Shown: positions 16,899-25,463, numbered from the stretch's first letter. The stretch: DNA of 64,000 nucleotides from Pseudorhodoferax sp032153935 (GCF_964253035.1 NZ_CAXUQL020000001.1:6262001-6326000), one strand, 5' to 3'. Numbers and translations: made by a program. The notes: generated from the sequence alone by a model not told the origin.

Positions 16899-16935
16899 CT
16901 GGTGGCTCCGTCGTGTTGCTTGGATGCGGGCACGC

Positions 16936-17715
16936 TCAGCGGCCCGTGAAGACCGGCTTGGCCTTGGCCAGGAAGGCCTGGAAGCCGATGCGGAAGTCCT
17001 CGGTGTCGAAGCAGGCGTAGGCCTCGTCCTCCTCCTGCGCCGTGAGCGGTGCGGGCTGGGCCAGGCGGCGCACGAAGGCCTTGTGCCAGCGCGCCACCAG
17101 GGGCGCGCCCGCGGCGATGCGGCGTGCCGTGGCCTCGCCGTGCGCCAGCACCTCGGCGTCGTCGACGACGCGGTTCACCAGGCCCTTGGCCAGCGCCTCC
17201 TGCGCGTCGAACACGCGCCCTTCGAGCACGATCTCCAGCGCCACCGGGCCGCCGACCAGGTCGACCAGGCCGCCCAGCTCGCCGTACGACATGACCAGGC
17301 CGAGCTTGTTGACAGGCACGCCGAAGCGGCTGGAACTGCCGCAGATGCGCATGTCGCAGACCGACGCGACCTCCAGCCCGCCGCCCACGCAGGCGCCCTC
17401 GATCACGGCCAGCGTCGGATGCCGGCTGTCGCGGATGGCCTGCATCGCCCGGCCGGTGATTTGCGCGTAGTCGCGCGCCTGCGCGGCGTTGGCGCGCAGG
17501 CGGGTGAATTCCTCGATGTCCGCGCCAGCCGAGAAGGCCTTTCCGCCCGCGCCGCGCAGCACCACGCAGCGCAGGCTGTCGTCGGCCGAGGTCTGCGCCA
17601 GCAGCTCGGTGATCCCCTGCCACATGCCGAAGTCCATGGCGTTCATCTTGGCGGGGTTGTTCAGCGTGATGGTGGCGATGTTCTGGTCGCGCTCTAGCAG
17701 CAGGAAGGGGCTCAT
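16936..17715 (-). CDS. Enoyl-CoA hydratase/isomerase family protein
   Basis: The 259-residue crotonase-fold protein has the oxyanion-hole motifs GKAFSAGADIEEF (near residue 60) and EGACVGGGLEVASVCDMRI (near 105), and the C-terminal FLAKAKPVFTGR typical of hydratases. It hydrates, isomerises or cleaves acyl-CoA intermediates. It is the first gene of the minus-strand operon with the CoA-transferase, Bug receptor and lactonase. Upstream in-frame sequence was excluded because homology starts at MSPFLLLERDQNIATITLN. A promoter-like sequence lies at 17793-17821. Confidence 0.93.
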   Translation of the reverse strand: MSPFLLLERDQNIATITLNNPAKMNAMDFGMWQGITELLAQTSADDSLRCVVLRGAGGKAFSAGADIEEFTRLRANAAQARDYAQITGRAMQAIRDSRHPTLAVIEGACVGGGLEVASVCDMRICGSSSRFGVPVNKLGLVMSYGELGGLVDLVGGPVALEIVLEGRVFDAQEALAKGLVNRVVDDAEVLAHGEATARRIAAGAPLVARWHKAFVRRLAQPAPLTAQEEDEAYACFDTEDFRIGFQAFLAKAKPVFTGR

Positions 17716-17792
17716 GGCGGCTTGTCTCTTTCGTCGGGATGGAGCCGCGGCAACGGCGCAGCGGCGGTGGATCGGGGAGGAAAACGCTGCGC

Positions 17793-17821
17793 AGTCTAGG
17801 TTTCGGGCCCCACCAGGCCAA
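17793..17821 (-). promoter_or_regulatory. Putative promoter of the enoyl-CoA hydratase operon
   Basis: On the minus strand TTGGCC, 17 bases, then TAGACT, 78 bases upstream of the hydratase start. The 294-base divergent region 17716-18009 holds this and the opposing promoter at 17906-17934, both with the same TAGACT -10. Prediction only. Confidence 0.5.
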
Positions 17822-17905
17822 GCGAGAAAAACTGGTCCTGTCTTCAAGAAAAAATCAGCGTCGGCCTTGTGAAATTTTCTCGTCGCGGCTTCAAGTAAAT
17901 CCACG

Positions 17906-17934
17906 TTGTTGCGGCCGGACACGCTTCCTAGACT
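17906..17934 (+). promoter_or_regulatory. Putative promoter of the alcohol dehydrogenase-Bug-TRAP operon
   Basis: TTGTTG, 17 bases, TAGACT, 75 bases upstream of the alcohol dehydrogenase start. The -10 context CTTCCTAGACTTGCGC is the same as at the thioesterase operon promoter. The stretch between the two divergent promoters is A/T-richer than its surroundings (near 17840-17900) and may hold a regulator site. Prediction only. Confidence 0.5.
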
Positions 17935-18009
17935 TGCGCCCCACATCGGCAAGCCGCCGCCCGGCGGCCACCCGGTCGATGCACCGACAGGCACGACAAC
18001 GGAGACCCC

Positions 18010-19146
18010 ATGGCCCTCATCCAGTACATCACCCAGATCCAGATCGACTTCGGCGCAGTCGCCCTGCTCGCGCAGGAGTGCGATCGCATCGGCATCCGCC
18101 GACCACTGCTGGTCACCGACGCGGGCGTGCGCGCGGCGGGCCTGCTCGACCGCGTCAGCGCGCAGCTCGGCGACCGCGCATTCGCCGTGTTCGACGGCAC
18201 CCCGTCCAACCCGACCGAGGCCGCGCTGCGTGCCGCCGTCGCCGTCTACCAGGAGAACGGCTGCGACGGCATCGTCGCGGTCGGCGGCGGCTCGCCGATC
18301 GACCTGGCCAAGGGCGTGGCGGTGTGCGCCACGCACGAGGGCCCGCTCAGGTCGTTCGCGGCCATCGAGGGCGGGGTGGCACGCATCACGGCCGCCACCG
18401 CGCCCGTGATCGCCGTGCCGACCACGGCCGGCACTGGCAGCGAAGTCGGCCGCGGCGCCGTGCTGATCCTGGACGACGGCCGCAAGGTCGGCGTGCTCTC
18501 GCCCTTCCTGGTGCCGCGCGTGGCGCTGTGCGATCCGGAGCTCACGCTGGGCCTGCCCTCCTCCCTGACCGCCGCGACCGGCATGGACGCCATCGCGCAT
18601 TGCATGGAGACCTTCATGGCGCCGGCCTTCAACCCGCCGGCCGACGGCATCGCGCTGGACGGCTTGCGCCGCGCCTGGCGGAACATCGAGGCCGCCACCG
18701 CCACGCCGGGCGACCGCGAGGCGCGTCTGAACATGATGAGCGCGTCCATGCAGGGCGCGCTGGCATTCCAGAAGGGCCTGGGCTGCGTGCACAGCCTGAG
18801 CCACGCGCTGGGCGGCCTGCTGCCGCGGCTGCACCACGGCACGCTCAACGCCATCCTGCTGCCCGCGGTGATCCGCTTCAATGCCGACGCGCCGTCCATG
18901 CGCAAGAACGAGCGGCTCGCGCGCATGGCGCAGGCCATGGGCCTGGACGGCGCGGACGACGTGGCGCCAGCCGTCGCCGCCATGAGCCGCCGGCTCGGCC
19001 TGCCCGGCGGGCTGGGCGCGCTCGACGTGGGCCCGGAGATCTTCCCGCGCGTCATCGCCGGTGCACTGAACGACCACTGCCACAAGACCAACCCGCGCGA
19101 GGCCAGCGCGTCGGACTACGACGCCATGCTGCGCGCGTCCCTCTGA
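18010..19146 (+). CDS. Iron-containing (group III) alcohol dehydrogenase
   Basis: The 378-residue enzyme has the NAD-binding GGGSPIDLAKG (near residue 96), PTTAGTGSEVGRGAV (near 137), and metal-ligand regions GMDAIAHCMETF (near 197) and SLSHALGGLLPRLHHGTLNA (near 262). Family members interconvert alcohols or hydroxy acids and aldehydes, including 4-hydroxybutyrate, maleylacetate and lactaldehyde. It leads an operon with Bug and TRAP transport genes, 31 bases before the next gene, and is divergent from the CoA-transferase operon. Substrate unknown. Confidence 0.92.
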   Translation: MALIQYITQIQIDFGAVALLAQECDRIGIRRPLLVTDAGVRAAGLLDRVSAQLGDRAFAVFDGTPSNPTEAALRAAVAVYQENGCDGIVAVGGGSPIDLAKGVAVCATHEGPLRSFAAIEGGVARITAATAPVIAVPTTAGTGSEVGRGAVLILDDGRKVGVLSPFLVPRVALCDPELTLGLPSSLTAATGMDAIAHCMETFMAPAFNPPADGIALDGLRRAWRNIEAATATPGDREARLNMMSASMQGALAFQKGLGCVHSLSHALGGLLPRLHHGTLNAILLPAVIRFNADAPSMRKNERLARMAQAMGLDGADDVAPAVAAMSRRLGLPGGLGALDVGPEIFPRVIAGALNDHCHKTNPREASASDYDAMLRASL

Positions 19147-19177
19147 TCCCGAAACCCACAAAAGGAGACAAGACACC

Positions 19178-20143
19178 ATGCAAAGACGCCACTTCATTGC
19201 CTGCGGCATCGCGGCCTGCAGCCTGCCGCTGGTCCACGCACAGGCACCGCTGCCCACCGGGCCGGTGCGCATCGTCGTGGGCTTCTCGCCCGGCGGCGGC
19301 ACCGACGTGATGGCCCGCGTGATCGCGCAGAAGCTCGCGACCCTGTGGGGTGTGCCCGTCACGGTCGAGAACAAGGCCGGCGCGGGCGGCGTGATCGCCG
19401 CCGACTACGTGGCCAAGCAGCCCGGCGACGGCAGCACGCTGCTGATGACCAACATCAGCAACCACGCCATCGCGCCTGCGCTCTACCCGTCCCTGCCCTA
19501 CGTGGTGGAGCGCGACTTCACGCCGCTGATGCTGGTCGGCGTGACACCCAACCTGCTGATCTGCAACACCAGCCAGCCCGCGCGCACGCTGCCCGACATC
19601 GTCGCGCTGTGCCGGGCCAAGCCGGGCGCGGTGACCTTCGGGTCGGCCGGCGCCGGGGCTTCGCAGCACATGGCCACGGAGCTGTTCAAGCTGCGCGCCA
19701 ACGTCGACGCGCTGCACATCCCCTACAAGGGCTCAGCGCCCATGCTGACCGACCTGATCGGCGGCCAGATCCACTACAGCTTCGAGACCATGACCTCGGC
19801 CACGCCGCACGTGGCCAGCGGCAAGCTGGTCGCCATCGCGCAGACGCGGCCGCAGCGCTCCAGGGCCCAGCCCAACGTGCCGACCGTCGCCGAGCTGGGC
19901 TACCCGGGATTCGACGCCAGCACCTGGTACGGCCTGGTCGGCCCCGCGCGCATGCCGGCCGCCACCGTGCAGCGCATGAACGAGGACTTCAACAAGGTGC
20001 TCGCCATGCCCGACGTGGCGGAAAAGCTGGCCAGCTACGGTGCCGAGGACGGCGGTGGCACGGCCGCGAAGTTCGCCGAGTTCATCGCCACCGAGAAGGA
20101 CAAGTGGGCCAAGGTGGTGAAGGACGCCAAGGTCACCGTCTGA
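19178..20143 (+). CDS. Bug-family periplasmic carboxylate receptor
   Basis: The 321-residue TctC/Bug receptor has a signal peptide ending VHAQA. Its mature start is LPTGPVRIVVGFSPGGGTDVMARVIAQ. It shows PVTVENKAGAGGVIAADYVAK near residue 65, FGSAGAGASQHMATELF near 150 and PYKGSAPMLTDLIGGQI near 185, the common Bug signature set. AGGAGACAAGACACC precedes the ATG. It is followed 54 bases later by a DctP receptor, so two unrelated receptor types share one transcript. A 6-base-stem inverted repeat (GGCCGG/CCGGCC) lies in that gap at 20154-20173. Confidence 0.93.
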   Translation: MQRRHFIACGIAACSLPLVHAQAPLPTGPVRIVVGFSPGGGTDVMARVIAQKLATLWGVPVTVENKAGAGGVIAADYVAKQPGDGSTLLMTNISNHAIAPALYPSLPYVVERDFTPLMLVGVTPNLLICNTSQPARTLPDIVALCRAKPGAVTFGSAGAGASQHMATELFKLRANVDALHIPYKGSAPMLTDLIGGQIHYSFETMTSATPHVASGKLVAIAQTRPQRSRAQPNVPTVAELGYPGFDASTWYGLVGPARMPAATVQRMNEDFNKVLAMPDVAEKLASYGAEDGGGTAAKFAEFIATEKDKWAKVVKDAKVTV

Positions 20144-20197
20144 ACAGCGCGCAGGCCGGCGCCGCCACCGGCCGGAATCGACAACAGGAGACAACAC

Positions 20198-21190
20198 ATG
20201 CACACGCACATCCACCGCATCGCGGCCGGCACGCTGGCCGCGCTGCTCGCCCTGGGCAGCGGCGCAGCCGCTGCCCAGCAGGCCGTCAAGCTGCGCTTCA
20301 GCCACACCGTGCCGGAGAGCGATTCGCAGCACAAGGCCGCGCTGGAGTTCAGCAAACGGGTCAAGGAACGCACCCAGGGCGGCGTCGAGATCCAGGTCTT
20401 CGCCAACAGCCAGCTCGGCAACGACACCACGCTGGTGACCGGCGTGCGCAGCGGCACCATCGACATCGGCGCCACCGGCAACCCCTTCGTCACCGGCCTG
20501 GCGCCCAAGCTCAATGCGCTGGACCTGCCCTACCAGTTCGCCGATGCGCAGCAGGCCTACCGCACGCTGGACGGCCCGGTCGGCCGGTCGCTGCTCGACG
20601 AGCTGGGCGCGCACCAGATCAAGGGCCTGGCGTTCTGGGAGATCGGCTTTCGCAGCCTGGGCAACAACAAGCGGCCGATCAACACGGCTGTCGACATCAA
20701 GGGCCTGAAGATCCGCACCACGCCCAACCCCTCGCACCTGAAGGCCTTCCAGCTGCTGGGCGCGAACCCACAGCCGATGCCGTTCGCCGAGGTCTTCGGC
20801 GCGCTGGAGTCGGGTGCCGTCGACGGGCAGGAGAACCCACCCACGCTGATGCTGTCGTCCAAGATGTACGAGGTGCAGAAGCACCTCTCGCTGACACGGC
20901 ACGCCTACACGCCGCTCGTGGTGATCATGAACAAGGCGCGCTTCGAGTCGCTCAAGCCCGCGTTCCAGAAGGTGGTTCTCGAAGAGGCCGCGGCGGCCGC
21001 GAACTTCCAGCGCAAGCTCAACAACGAAGGCGAGAAGGACGCCATCGCGCAGCTGCGCGCCAAGGGCATGCAGATCAACGAGACGCCCGACGTGGACAGC
21101 ATCCGCCGCGTCGTGCGCGAGGAGACGCGCAAGCTGTACATCGAGAAGAACGGCGACGCCGTGCTCAAGGCCATGGACGCGCTGCTTTGA
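20198..21190 (+). CDS. TRAP transporter DctP-type periplasmic receptor
   Basis: The 330-residue receptor has a signal peptide to about residue 28 and the mature start VKLRFSHTVPESDSQHKAA. The region KGLKIRTTPNPSHLKAFQLLGANPQPM carries the conserved arginine that binds the substrate carboxylate, followed by the signature EVFGALESGAVDGQENPP. It delivers an organic acid to the DctQ/DctM permease encoded at 22163-23972. Unusually a lactonase-like hydrolase gene separates receptor and permease genes. AGGAGACAAC precedes the ATG. The acid recognised is unknown. Confidence 0.94.
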   Translation: MHTHIHRIAAGTLAALLALGSGAAAAQQAVKLRFSHTVPESDSQHKAALEFSKRVKERTQGGVEIQVFANSQLGNDTTLVTGVRSGTIDIGATGNPFVTGLAPKLNALDLPYQFADAQQAYRTLDGPVGRSLLDELGAHQIKGLAFWEIGFRSLGNNKRPINTAVDIKGLKIRTTPNPSHLKAFQLLGANPQPMPFAEVFGALESGAVDGQENPPTLMLSSKMYEVQKHLSLTRHAYTPLVVIMNKARFESLKPAFQKVVLEEAAAAANFQRKLNNEGEKDAIAQLRAKGMQINETPDVDSIRRVVREETRKLYIEKNGDAVLKAMDALL

Positions 21191-21207
21191 CGGCACCGGA
21201 CACGGGC

Positions 21208-22125
21208 ATGCTGCCGACCGCGATCGTCGACGCGCACCACCACCTCTGGCAGCTGTCGGAGGGCAGCTTCCCCTGGCTGCAGGAAGGGTACGACGCCAGC
21301 GCCTTCTTCCTGGGCGACTACGGCAGCCTGCGCCAGGACTTCGGCGCCGCCGCCTACCGCGCCGCCACGCAGGGCCTGCCCATCGTGGCGACCGTGCACG
21401 TGGAGGCCGAGCGCGCACGCGCCGAAGCACTGGCCGAGACGCGCTGGCTGCACGCCGTGCACGCCCAGGAGGGCTTTCCGAACGCGGTGGTGGCGCATGT
21501 GGACCTTCTCGCCCCCGATGCAGACGCGCAGCTGCGCGCGCACGCCGCATGGCCGCTGGTGCGCGGCGTGCGCTGCAAGCCGCGCACCGCGCGCAGCCCC
21601 GCCGACAGCGTGCGCGGCCAGCCGGGCAGCCTGCAGGACCCGCGCTGGCTGGCCGGGCTTGGCCTGCTCCCGGCCCACGGCTTGCTGTGGGATGCACGCG
21701 TGCCCTACTGGCACCTGCACGAGCTGGCCGAGGCCATCACCGGTGTCGCCGGCCTGCAGGTGGTGCTGGAGCACACGGGCCTGCCCTGGGACCGCAGCGA
21801 AGCGGGCCTGGCGCACTGGCGCAGCGGCATGGCCGCACTCGCCGCGTTGCCCGGCGTGCACGTGAAGCTCTCTGAGTTCGGCCTGCCCGGCGCGCCCTGG
21901 GACGCGGCCAGCAACGTGCGCGTCATGCGCGAGGCGCTGGAACTGTTCGGTTGGCAGCGCTGCATGTTCGCCAGCAACCTGCCGGTCTCCGGCCTGCGCG
22001 CGCCGATCGCCGAGGTGGTGCGCACCGTGGCCGAAGCGCTGGCGCCGCTCGATGCGCCGGCACGCGACGCGGTCTGGCAGGGCAACGCGTCGCGCGTGTA
22101 CCGGCTGGCCCCCACGGTCGGCTGA
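21208..22125 (+). CDS. Amidohydrolase-2 family lactonase-like hydrolase (COG3618), paralogue 2
   Basis: The 305-residue metal hydrolase opens with IVDAHHHLWQLSEGSFPWLQ. It also shows VHVEAERAR, GVRCKPRTAR, VVLEHTGLPWDRSEAGLAHW and CMFASNLPVSG, parallel to the paralogue at 13709-14635. In that paralogue the late motif reads FASNFPVD, whereas here the Asp after the Val is replaced by Ser. It lies between DctP and DctQ genes, so it probably acts on the substrate of this TRAP system. ATG 21208 was chosen; an in-frame TTG at 21187 overlapping the dctP stop is possible. A cytoplasmic lactonase is the most likely role. Confidence 0.88.
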   Translation: MLPTAIVDAHHHLWQLSEGSFPWLQEGYDASAFFLGDYGSLRQDFGAAAYRAATQGLPIVATVHVEAERARAEALAETRWLHAVHAQEGFPNAVVAHVDLLAPDADAQLRAHAAWPLVRGVRCKPRTARSPADSVRGQPGSLQDPRWLAGLGLLPAHGLLWDARVPYWHLHELAEAITGVAGLQVVLEHTGLPWDRSEAGLAHWRSGMAALAALPGVHVKLSEFGLPGAPWDAASNVRVMREALELFGWQRCMFASNLPVSGLRAPIAEVVRTVAEALAPLDAPARDAVWQGNASRVYRLAPTVG

Positions 22126-22162
22126 AGCCGACCTCCCCTTTCCCGTTTCCAAAGGAAACCCC

Positions 22163-22666
22163 ATGTCTTCCCGCCTCTTCGAGCGTGCGGCCAACCTGTC
22201 GATGGTCGCGATGATGGCCACCATGGTCGTGCTCGTGTTCGGCAATGTCGTGCTGCGCTATGCCTTCAACTCCGGCATCGTCTTTTCCGAGGAAGCCTCG
22301 CGCTTCGTCTTCATGTGGCTCACGCTGGTCGGGGCCTTGCTCGTGATGAAGGACAACATGCACCTGGGCATGTCGACCATCGTCGCGCGGCTGGGCGAGG
22401 CCGGGCAGCGCTTTTGCCGTGGCGTGGCGGACCTGGGCGCGCTCGGCTGCTGCCTGCTGCTCGTGCACGGCAGCTGGAAGCTGGTCGTGATCGGCATGGA
22501 CGACCGGGCTCCGGTGACGGGCGTGCCGATCGGCCTGGTCTATGCATGTCTGCTGGTGAGCAGCGCGGGCATGTCGCTGCTCCTCGTGCACGCGCTGTGG
22601 CGGCTGTTCAGCGGCCGCATGGGACGCGACGAACTGGTCCGCGACACCGGCGGCGCGGGCGAATGA
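22163..22666 (+). CDS. TRAP transporter small permease (DctQ)
   Basis: The 167-residue membrane protein has four predicted helices. It carries the DctQ signature RYAFNSGIVFSEEASRFVFMW in the first half followed by GALLVMKDNMHLGM. AAAGGAAACCCC precedes the ATG; a longer upstream reading overlaps the hydrolase gene and is rejected. It pairs with the DctM protein 28 bases downstream and the DctP receptor encoded two genes upstream. Confidence 0.93.
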   Translation: MSSRLFERAANLSMVAMMATMVVLVFGNVVLRYAFNSGIVFSEEASRFVFMWLTLVGALLVMKDNMHLGMSTIVARLGEAGQRFCRGVADLGALGCCLLLVHGSWKLVVIGMDDRAPVTGVPIGLVYACLLVSSAGMSLLLVHALWRLFSGRMGRDELVRDTGGAGE

Positions 22667-22694
22667 GCGCCATGGGAACTTCGGGAGACAACGC

Positions 22695-23972
22695 ATGACC
22701 ATCTTCGTCTTCATCTCGTCGCTGCTGGGGGCCATGGCCTTCGGCATGCCCATCGCGTTCGCGCTGCTGGTCTGCGGCGTCGCGCTGATGGTGCACCTGG
22801 GCAACTTCGACACGCAGATCCTCGCGCAGAACATGCTCGAGGGCGTCAACAACTACCCCCTCATGGCGGTGCCCTTCTTCATGCTGGCCGGGGAGCTGAT
22901 GAATGCCGGCGGGCTGTCGGCGCGCATCGTCAAGGTCGCCGACGCCCTGGTCGGCCACGTGCGCGGCGGACTGGGCTACGTGGCCATCATCGCGGCCACG
23001 GTGGTGGCGAGCATCTCGGGCTCGGCCGTGGCCGACACGGCAGCGGTCGCGGCACTGCTCATCCCGATGATGCGCAAGGCCGGCTACAACGTGCCGCGCG
23101 CGGCCGGCCTCATCGCCTCGGGCGGCATCATCGCGCCGGTCATCCCGCCGTCCATCGCCATCGTGGTGTTCGGCGTGGTGGCGCAGGTGTCCATCACCAA
23201 GCTGTTCCTGGCCGGACTGTTCCCCGGGATCATGATGGCGCTGACATTGACCGCCACCTGGTGGCTCTGCGCGAAGAAGGAAACCAATGTCGCCAAGCGC
23301 CAGTTCAGCAGGCGCGAACTGGGCCGCGCGCTGTTCGACGGCCTGTGGGCGCTGGTGCTGCCGTTCGTGATCATCGGCGGCATGAAGTTCGGCGTGTTCA
23401 CACCGACCGAAGCGGCGGTGGTGGCCGTGGTCTATGCCCTCGGCGTCGGCCGCTTCGTCTACGGCGAACTGGCGATCGCGCGCCTGCCCGCCCTGGTGCT
23501 GAGCGCGGCCAAGACCTCCAGCACCGTGCTCTTCCTGGTGGCCTGCGCATTGGTGTCGGCCTGGCTGATCACCATCGCCAACATTCCCGCGCAGGTGGCC
23601 GATCTGCTGGAGCCCTTCATCGACCGACCGATCCTGCTGATGTTCGTGATCATGGTGCTGGTGGTCATCGTGGGCACGGCGCTGGACCTGATGCCGACAG
23701 TGCTCATCATGACGCCCATCCTGATGCCGGTGGTCACCAAGGCCGGCATCGACCCGGTGTACTTCGGCGTCATGTTCATCATGAACAACGCCATCGGTCT
23801 GCTGACGCCCCCGGTGGGCACCGTGCTCAACGTGGTCGCGGGCACAGCCAAGGTGAGCCTGGACAGCGTCATCCAGGGCGTGTGGCCGTTCCTGCTGTCG
23901 CTGACCGGGCTGATGTTCCTGTTCGTGCTGTTCCCGCAGCTGGTGCTGGTGCCGGCCGGGTGGTTGCGCTGA
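22695..23972 (+). CDS. TRAP transporter large permease (DctM)
   Basis: The 425-residue inner-membrane protein has about 12 hydrophobic helices. It has the DctM features GMPIAFALLVCGVALMVHLG at the start, VPFFMLAGELMNAGG, ASISGSAVADTAAVAALLIPMM and GLLTPPVGTVLNVVAG near the C-terminus. It couples sodium entry to uptake of the acid delivered by DctP. It is the last gene of the plus-strand operon and converges on the aldehyde dehydrogenase copy 2 with 39 bases between; I see no strong terminator there. Confidence 0.95.
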   Translation: MTIFVFISSLLGAMAFGMPIAFALLVCGVALMVHLGNFDTQILAQNMLEGVNNYPLMAVPFFMLAGELMNAGGLSARIVKVADALVGHVRGGLGYVAIIAATVVASISGSAVADTAAVAALLIPMMRKAGYNVPRAAGLIASGGIIAPVIPPSIAIVVFGVVAQVSITKLFLAGLFPGIMMALTLTATWWLCAKKETNVAKRQFSRRELGRALFDGLWALVLPFVIIGGMKFGVFTPTEAAVVAVVYALGVGRFVYGELAIARLPALVLSAAKTSSTVLFLVACALVSAWLITIANIPAQVADLLEPFIDRPILLMFVIMVLVVIVGTALDLMPTVLIMTPILMPVVTKAGIDPVYFGVMFIMNNAIGLLTPPVGTVLNVVAGTAKVSLDSVIQGVWPFLLSLTGLMFLFVLFPQLVLVPAGWLR

Positions 23973-24011
23973 GGCGGGCCACCCTGTCGTCGCCGTTCCC
24001 GTCTCGCGCGC

Positions 24012-25436
24012 TCAGGCCAGCGTGTAGGCCGTCTTCACCGTGGTGAAGAACTCCTGCGCGTACTTGCCCTGCTCGCGCGGGCCGTAGCTCGAACCCTTAC
24101 GGCCACCAAAGGGCACGTGGTAGTCCACACCCGCCGTCGGCAGGTTCACCATCACCATGCCGGCCTGGCTGTGGCGCTTGAAGTGCGTGGCGTACTTCAG
24201 GCTGGTGGTGGCAATGCCCGCGGACAGGCCGAACTCGGTGTCGTTGGCCGTGGCCAGGGCCTCCTCGTAGTCCTTCACGCGGATCACGCTGGCCACCGGG
24301 CCGAAGATCTCTTCCTGGTTGATGCGCATGGTCTTGGCGCTTTCGCTGAACAGCGCGGGGCTCATGTAGAAGCCGTCGGTGGAAAGCTTCAGGCGTTCGC
24401 CGCCGGCTGCCAGCGTGGCGCCTTCGCCCTTGCCGATCGCGATGTACTCCAGGTCCTGGTCGAGCTGGCTCTGGCTGGAGACCGGGCCGATGTCCGTGCC
24501 CTGCGCCAGCGCGTCGCCGACCTTGATCTTGGCCATGCGCAGCTTCATCGCCTCGATGAACCTGGGGTAGATGCCGTCGGTGACGATCAACCGGCTCGAT
24601 GCGGTGCAGCGCTGGCCGGTGGAGTAGAACGCGCTCTGCACGCTCAGTTCGACGGCCTGGTTCAGGTCGGCATCGTCCAGCACGACCTGCGGGTTCTTGC
24701 CGCCCATCTCCAGCTGCACCTTCTTGCCAGCCTTCACGCACTCCAGCGCGATGTTGCGGCCCACGCCGGTGGAGCCCGTGAAGCTGATGGCATGGATGCC
24801 GGCATGGCCGACCAGCGCATTGCCGATCACGCTGCCGCGGCCCATGACCAGGTTGAACACGCCGGCCGGAATGCCCGAGCGGCTGATGATCTCCGCGAGC
24901 GCCCAGGCGCAGCCCGGCACCAGGTCGGCGGGCTTGAGCACCACGCAGTTGCCGAAGGCCAGGGCCGGGGCGATCTTCCAGGCCGGGATGGCGATGGGGA
25001 AGTTCCACGGCGTGATGAGGCCGACCACGCCGACCGGCTCGCGCGTGATCTCCACGCCGATGCCGGGGCGCACCGAGGGCAGCGTCTCGCCAGCCAGGCG
25101 CAGGCATTCGCCGGCGAAGAACTTGAAGATCTGGCCGGCGCGGGCGGCCTCGCCCATGCCTTCGGCCTTGGTCTTGCCCTCCTCGCGCGCCAGCAACGTA
25201 CCCAGCTCTTCCTTGCGGGCCAGGATCTCGGTGCCGATCTTGTCCAGCGCGTCGCTGCGGGCCTGCACCGAGCCGGTGGCCCAGGTCGGGAAGGCTGCGG
25301 TGGCGGCGGCCACGGCCGCGTCCACCTGGGCCGCATCGCCCTGGGTGTACTGGCCCAGCACATCGGCCAGGTTGCTGGGGTTCAGGTTGGGGCTGTAGCT
25401 CTTGCCCGCGACCCATTCTCCGTTGATCAGGTTGTC
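24012..25436 (-). repeat. Long direct repeat with 5923-7347 (duplicated aldehyde dehydrogenase)
   Basis: The 1425-base segment aligns without gaps to 5923-7347 in the same orientation, with only scattered substitutions. Similarity stops abruptly six bases before the start codon region and at the stop codon, so only the gene was duplicated or homogenised. The copies lie about 18 kb apart. Confidence 0.9.
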
Positions 25437-25448
25437 ATGGTTTTGCAT
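24012..25448 (-). CDS. Alpha-ketoglutaric semialdehyde dehydrogenase, copy 2
   Basis: The 478-residue ALDH has Asn149, Glu247 and catalytic Cys281 as in copy 1. It is the last gene of the Bug-kdgD-gudD-ALDH operon, 15 bases after gudD. KdgD releases 2-oxoglutarate semialdehyde, so oxidation of this semialdehyde to 2-oxoglutarate with NAD(P)+ is the well-supported reaction here. The N-terminus differs from copy 1 (MQNHDNLING against VQQFDNLING) exactly where the shared DNA ends, which marks the boundary of the duplication. Confidence 0.95.
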   Translation of the reverse strand: MQNHDNLINGEWVAGKSYSPNLNPSNLADVLGQYTQGDAAQVDAAVAAATAAFPTWATGSVQARSDALDKIGTEILARKEELGTLLAREEGKTKAEGMGEAARAGQIFKFFAGECLRLAGETLPSVRPGIGVEITREPVGVVGLITPWNFPIAIPAWKIAPALAFGNCVVLKPADLVPGCAWALAEIISRSGIPAGVFNLVMGRGSVIGNALVGHAGIHAISFTGSTGVGRNIALECVKAGKKVQLEMGGKNPQVVLDDADLNQAVELSVQSAFYSTGQRCTASSRLIVTDGIYPRFIEAMKLRMAKIKVGDALAQGTDIGPVSSQSQLDQDLEYIAIGKGEGATLAAGGERLKLSTDGFYMSPALFSESAKTMRINQEEIFGPVASVIRVKDYEEALATANDTEFGLSAGIATTSLKYATHFKRHSQAGMVMVNLPTAGVDYHVPFGGRKGSSYGPREQGKYAQEFFTTVKTAYTLA

Positions 25449-25463
25449 CGATTGACTCCAGGT

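Noticed and set aside
17716..18009. Possible small gene in the divergent region between the hydratase and alcohol dehydrogenase genes
   Set aside because: Only short frames without ribosome sites or family similarity; the region is better explained by two divergent promoters.
19345..21207. N-terminal extension of the second lactonase-like protein through the Bug and DctP genes
   Set aside because: Out-of-frame reading of two clear transporter genes; the hydrolase domain begins just after ATG 21208.
5923..25448. The region between the two ALDH copies as a composite transposon or genomic island
   Set aside because: No transposase, integrase, terminal inverted repeats or tRNA junctions are seen, and base composition is even. 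A single-gene duplication or gene conversion explains the repeat.
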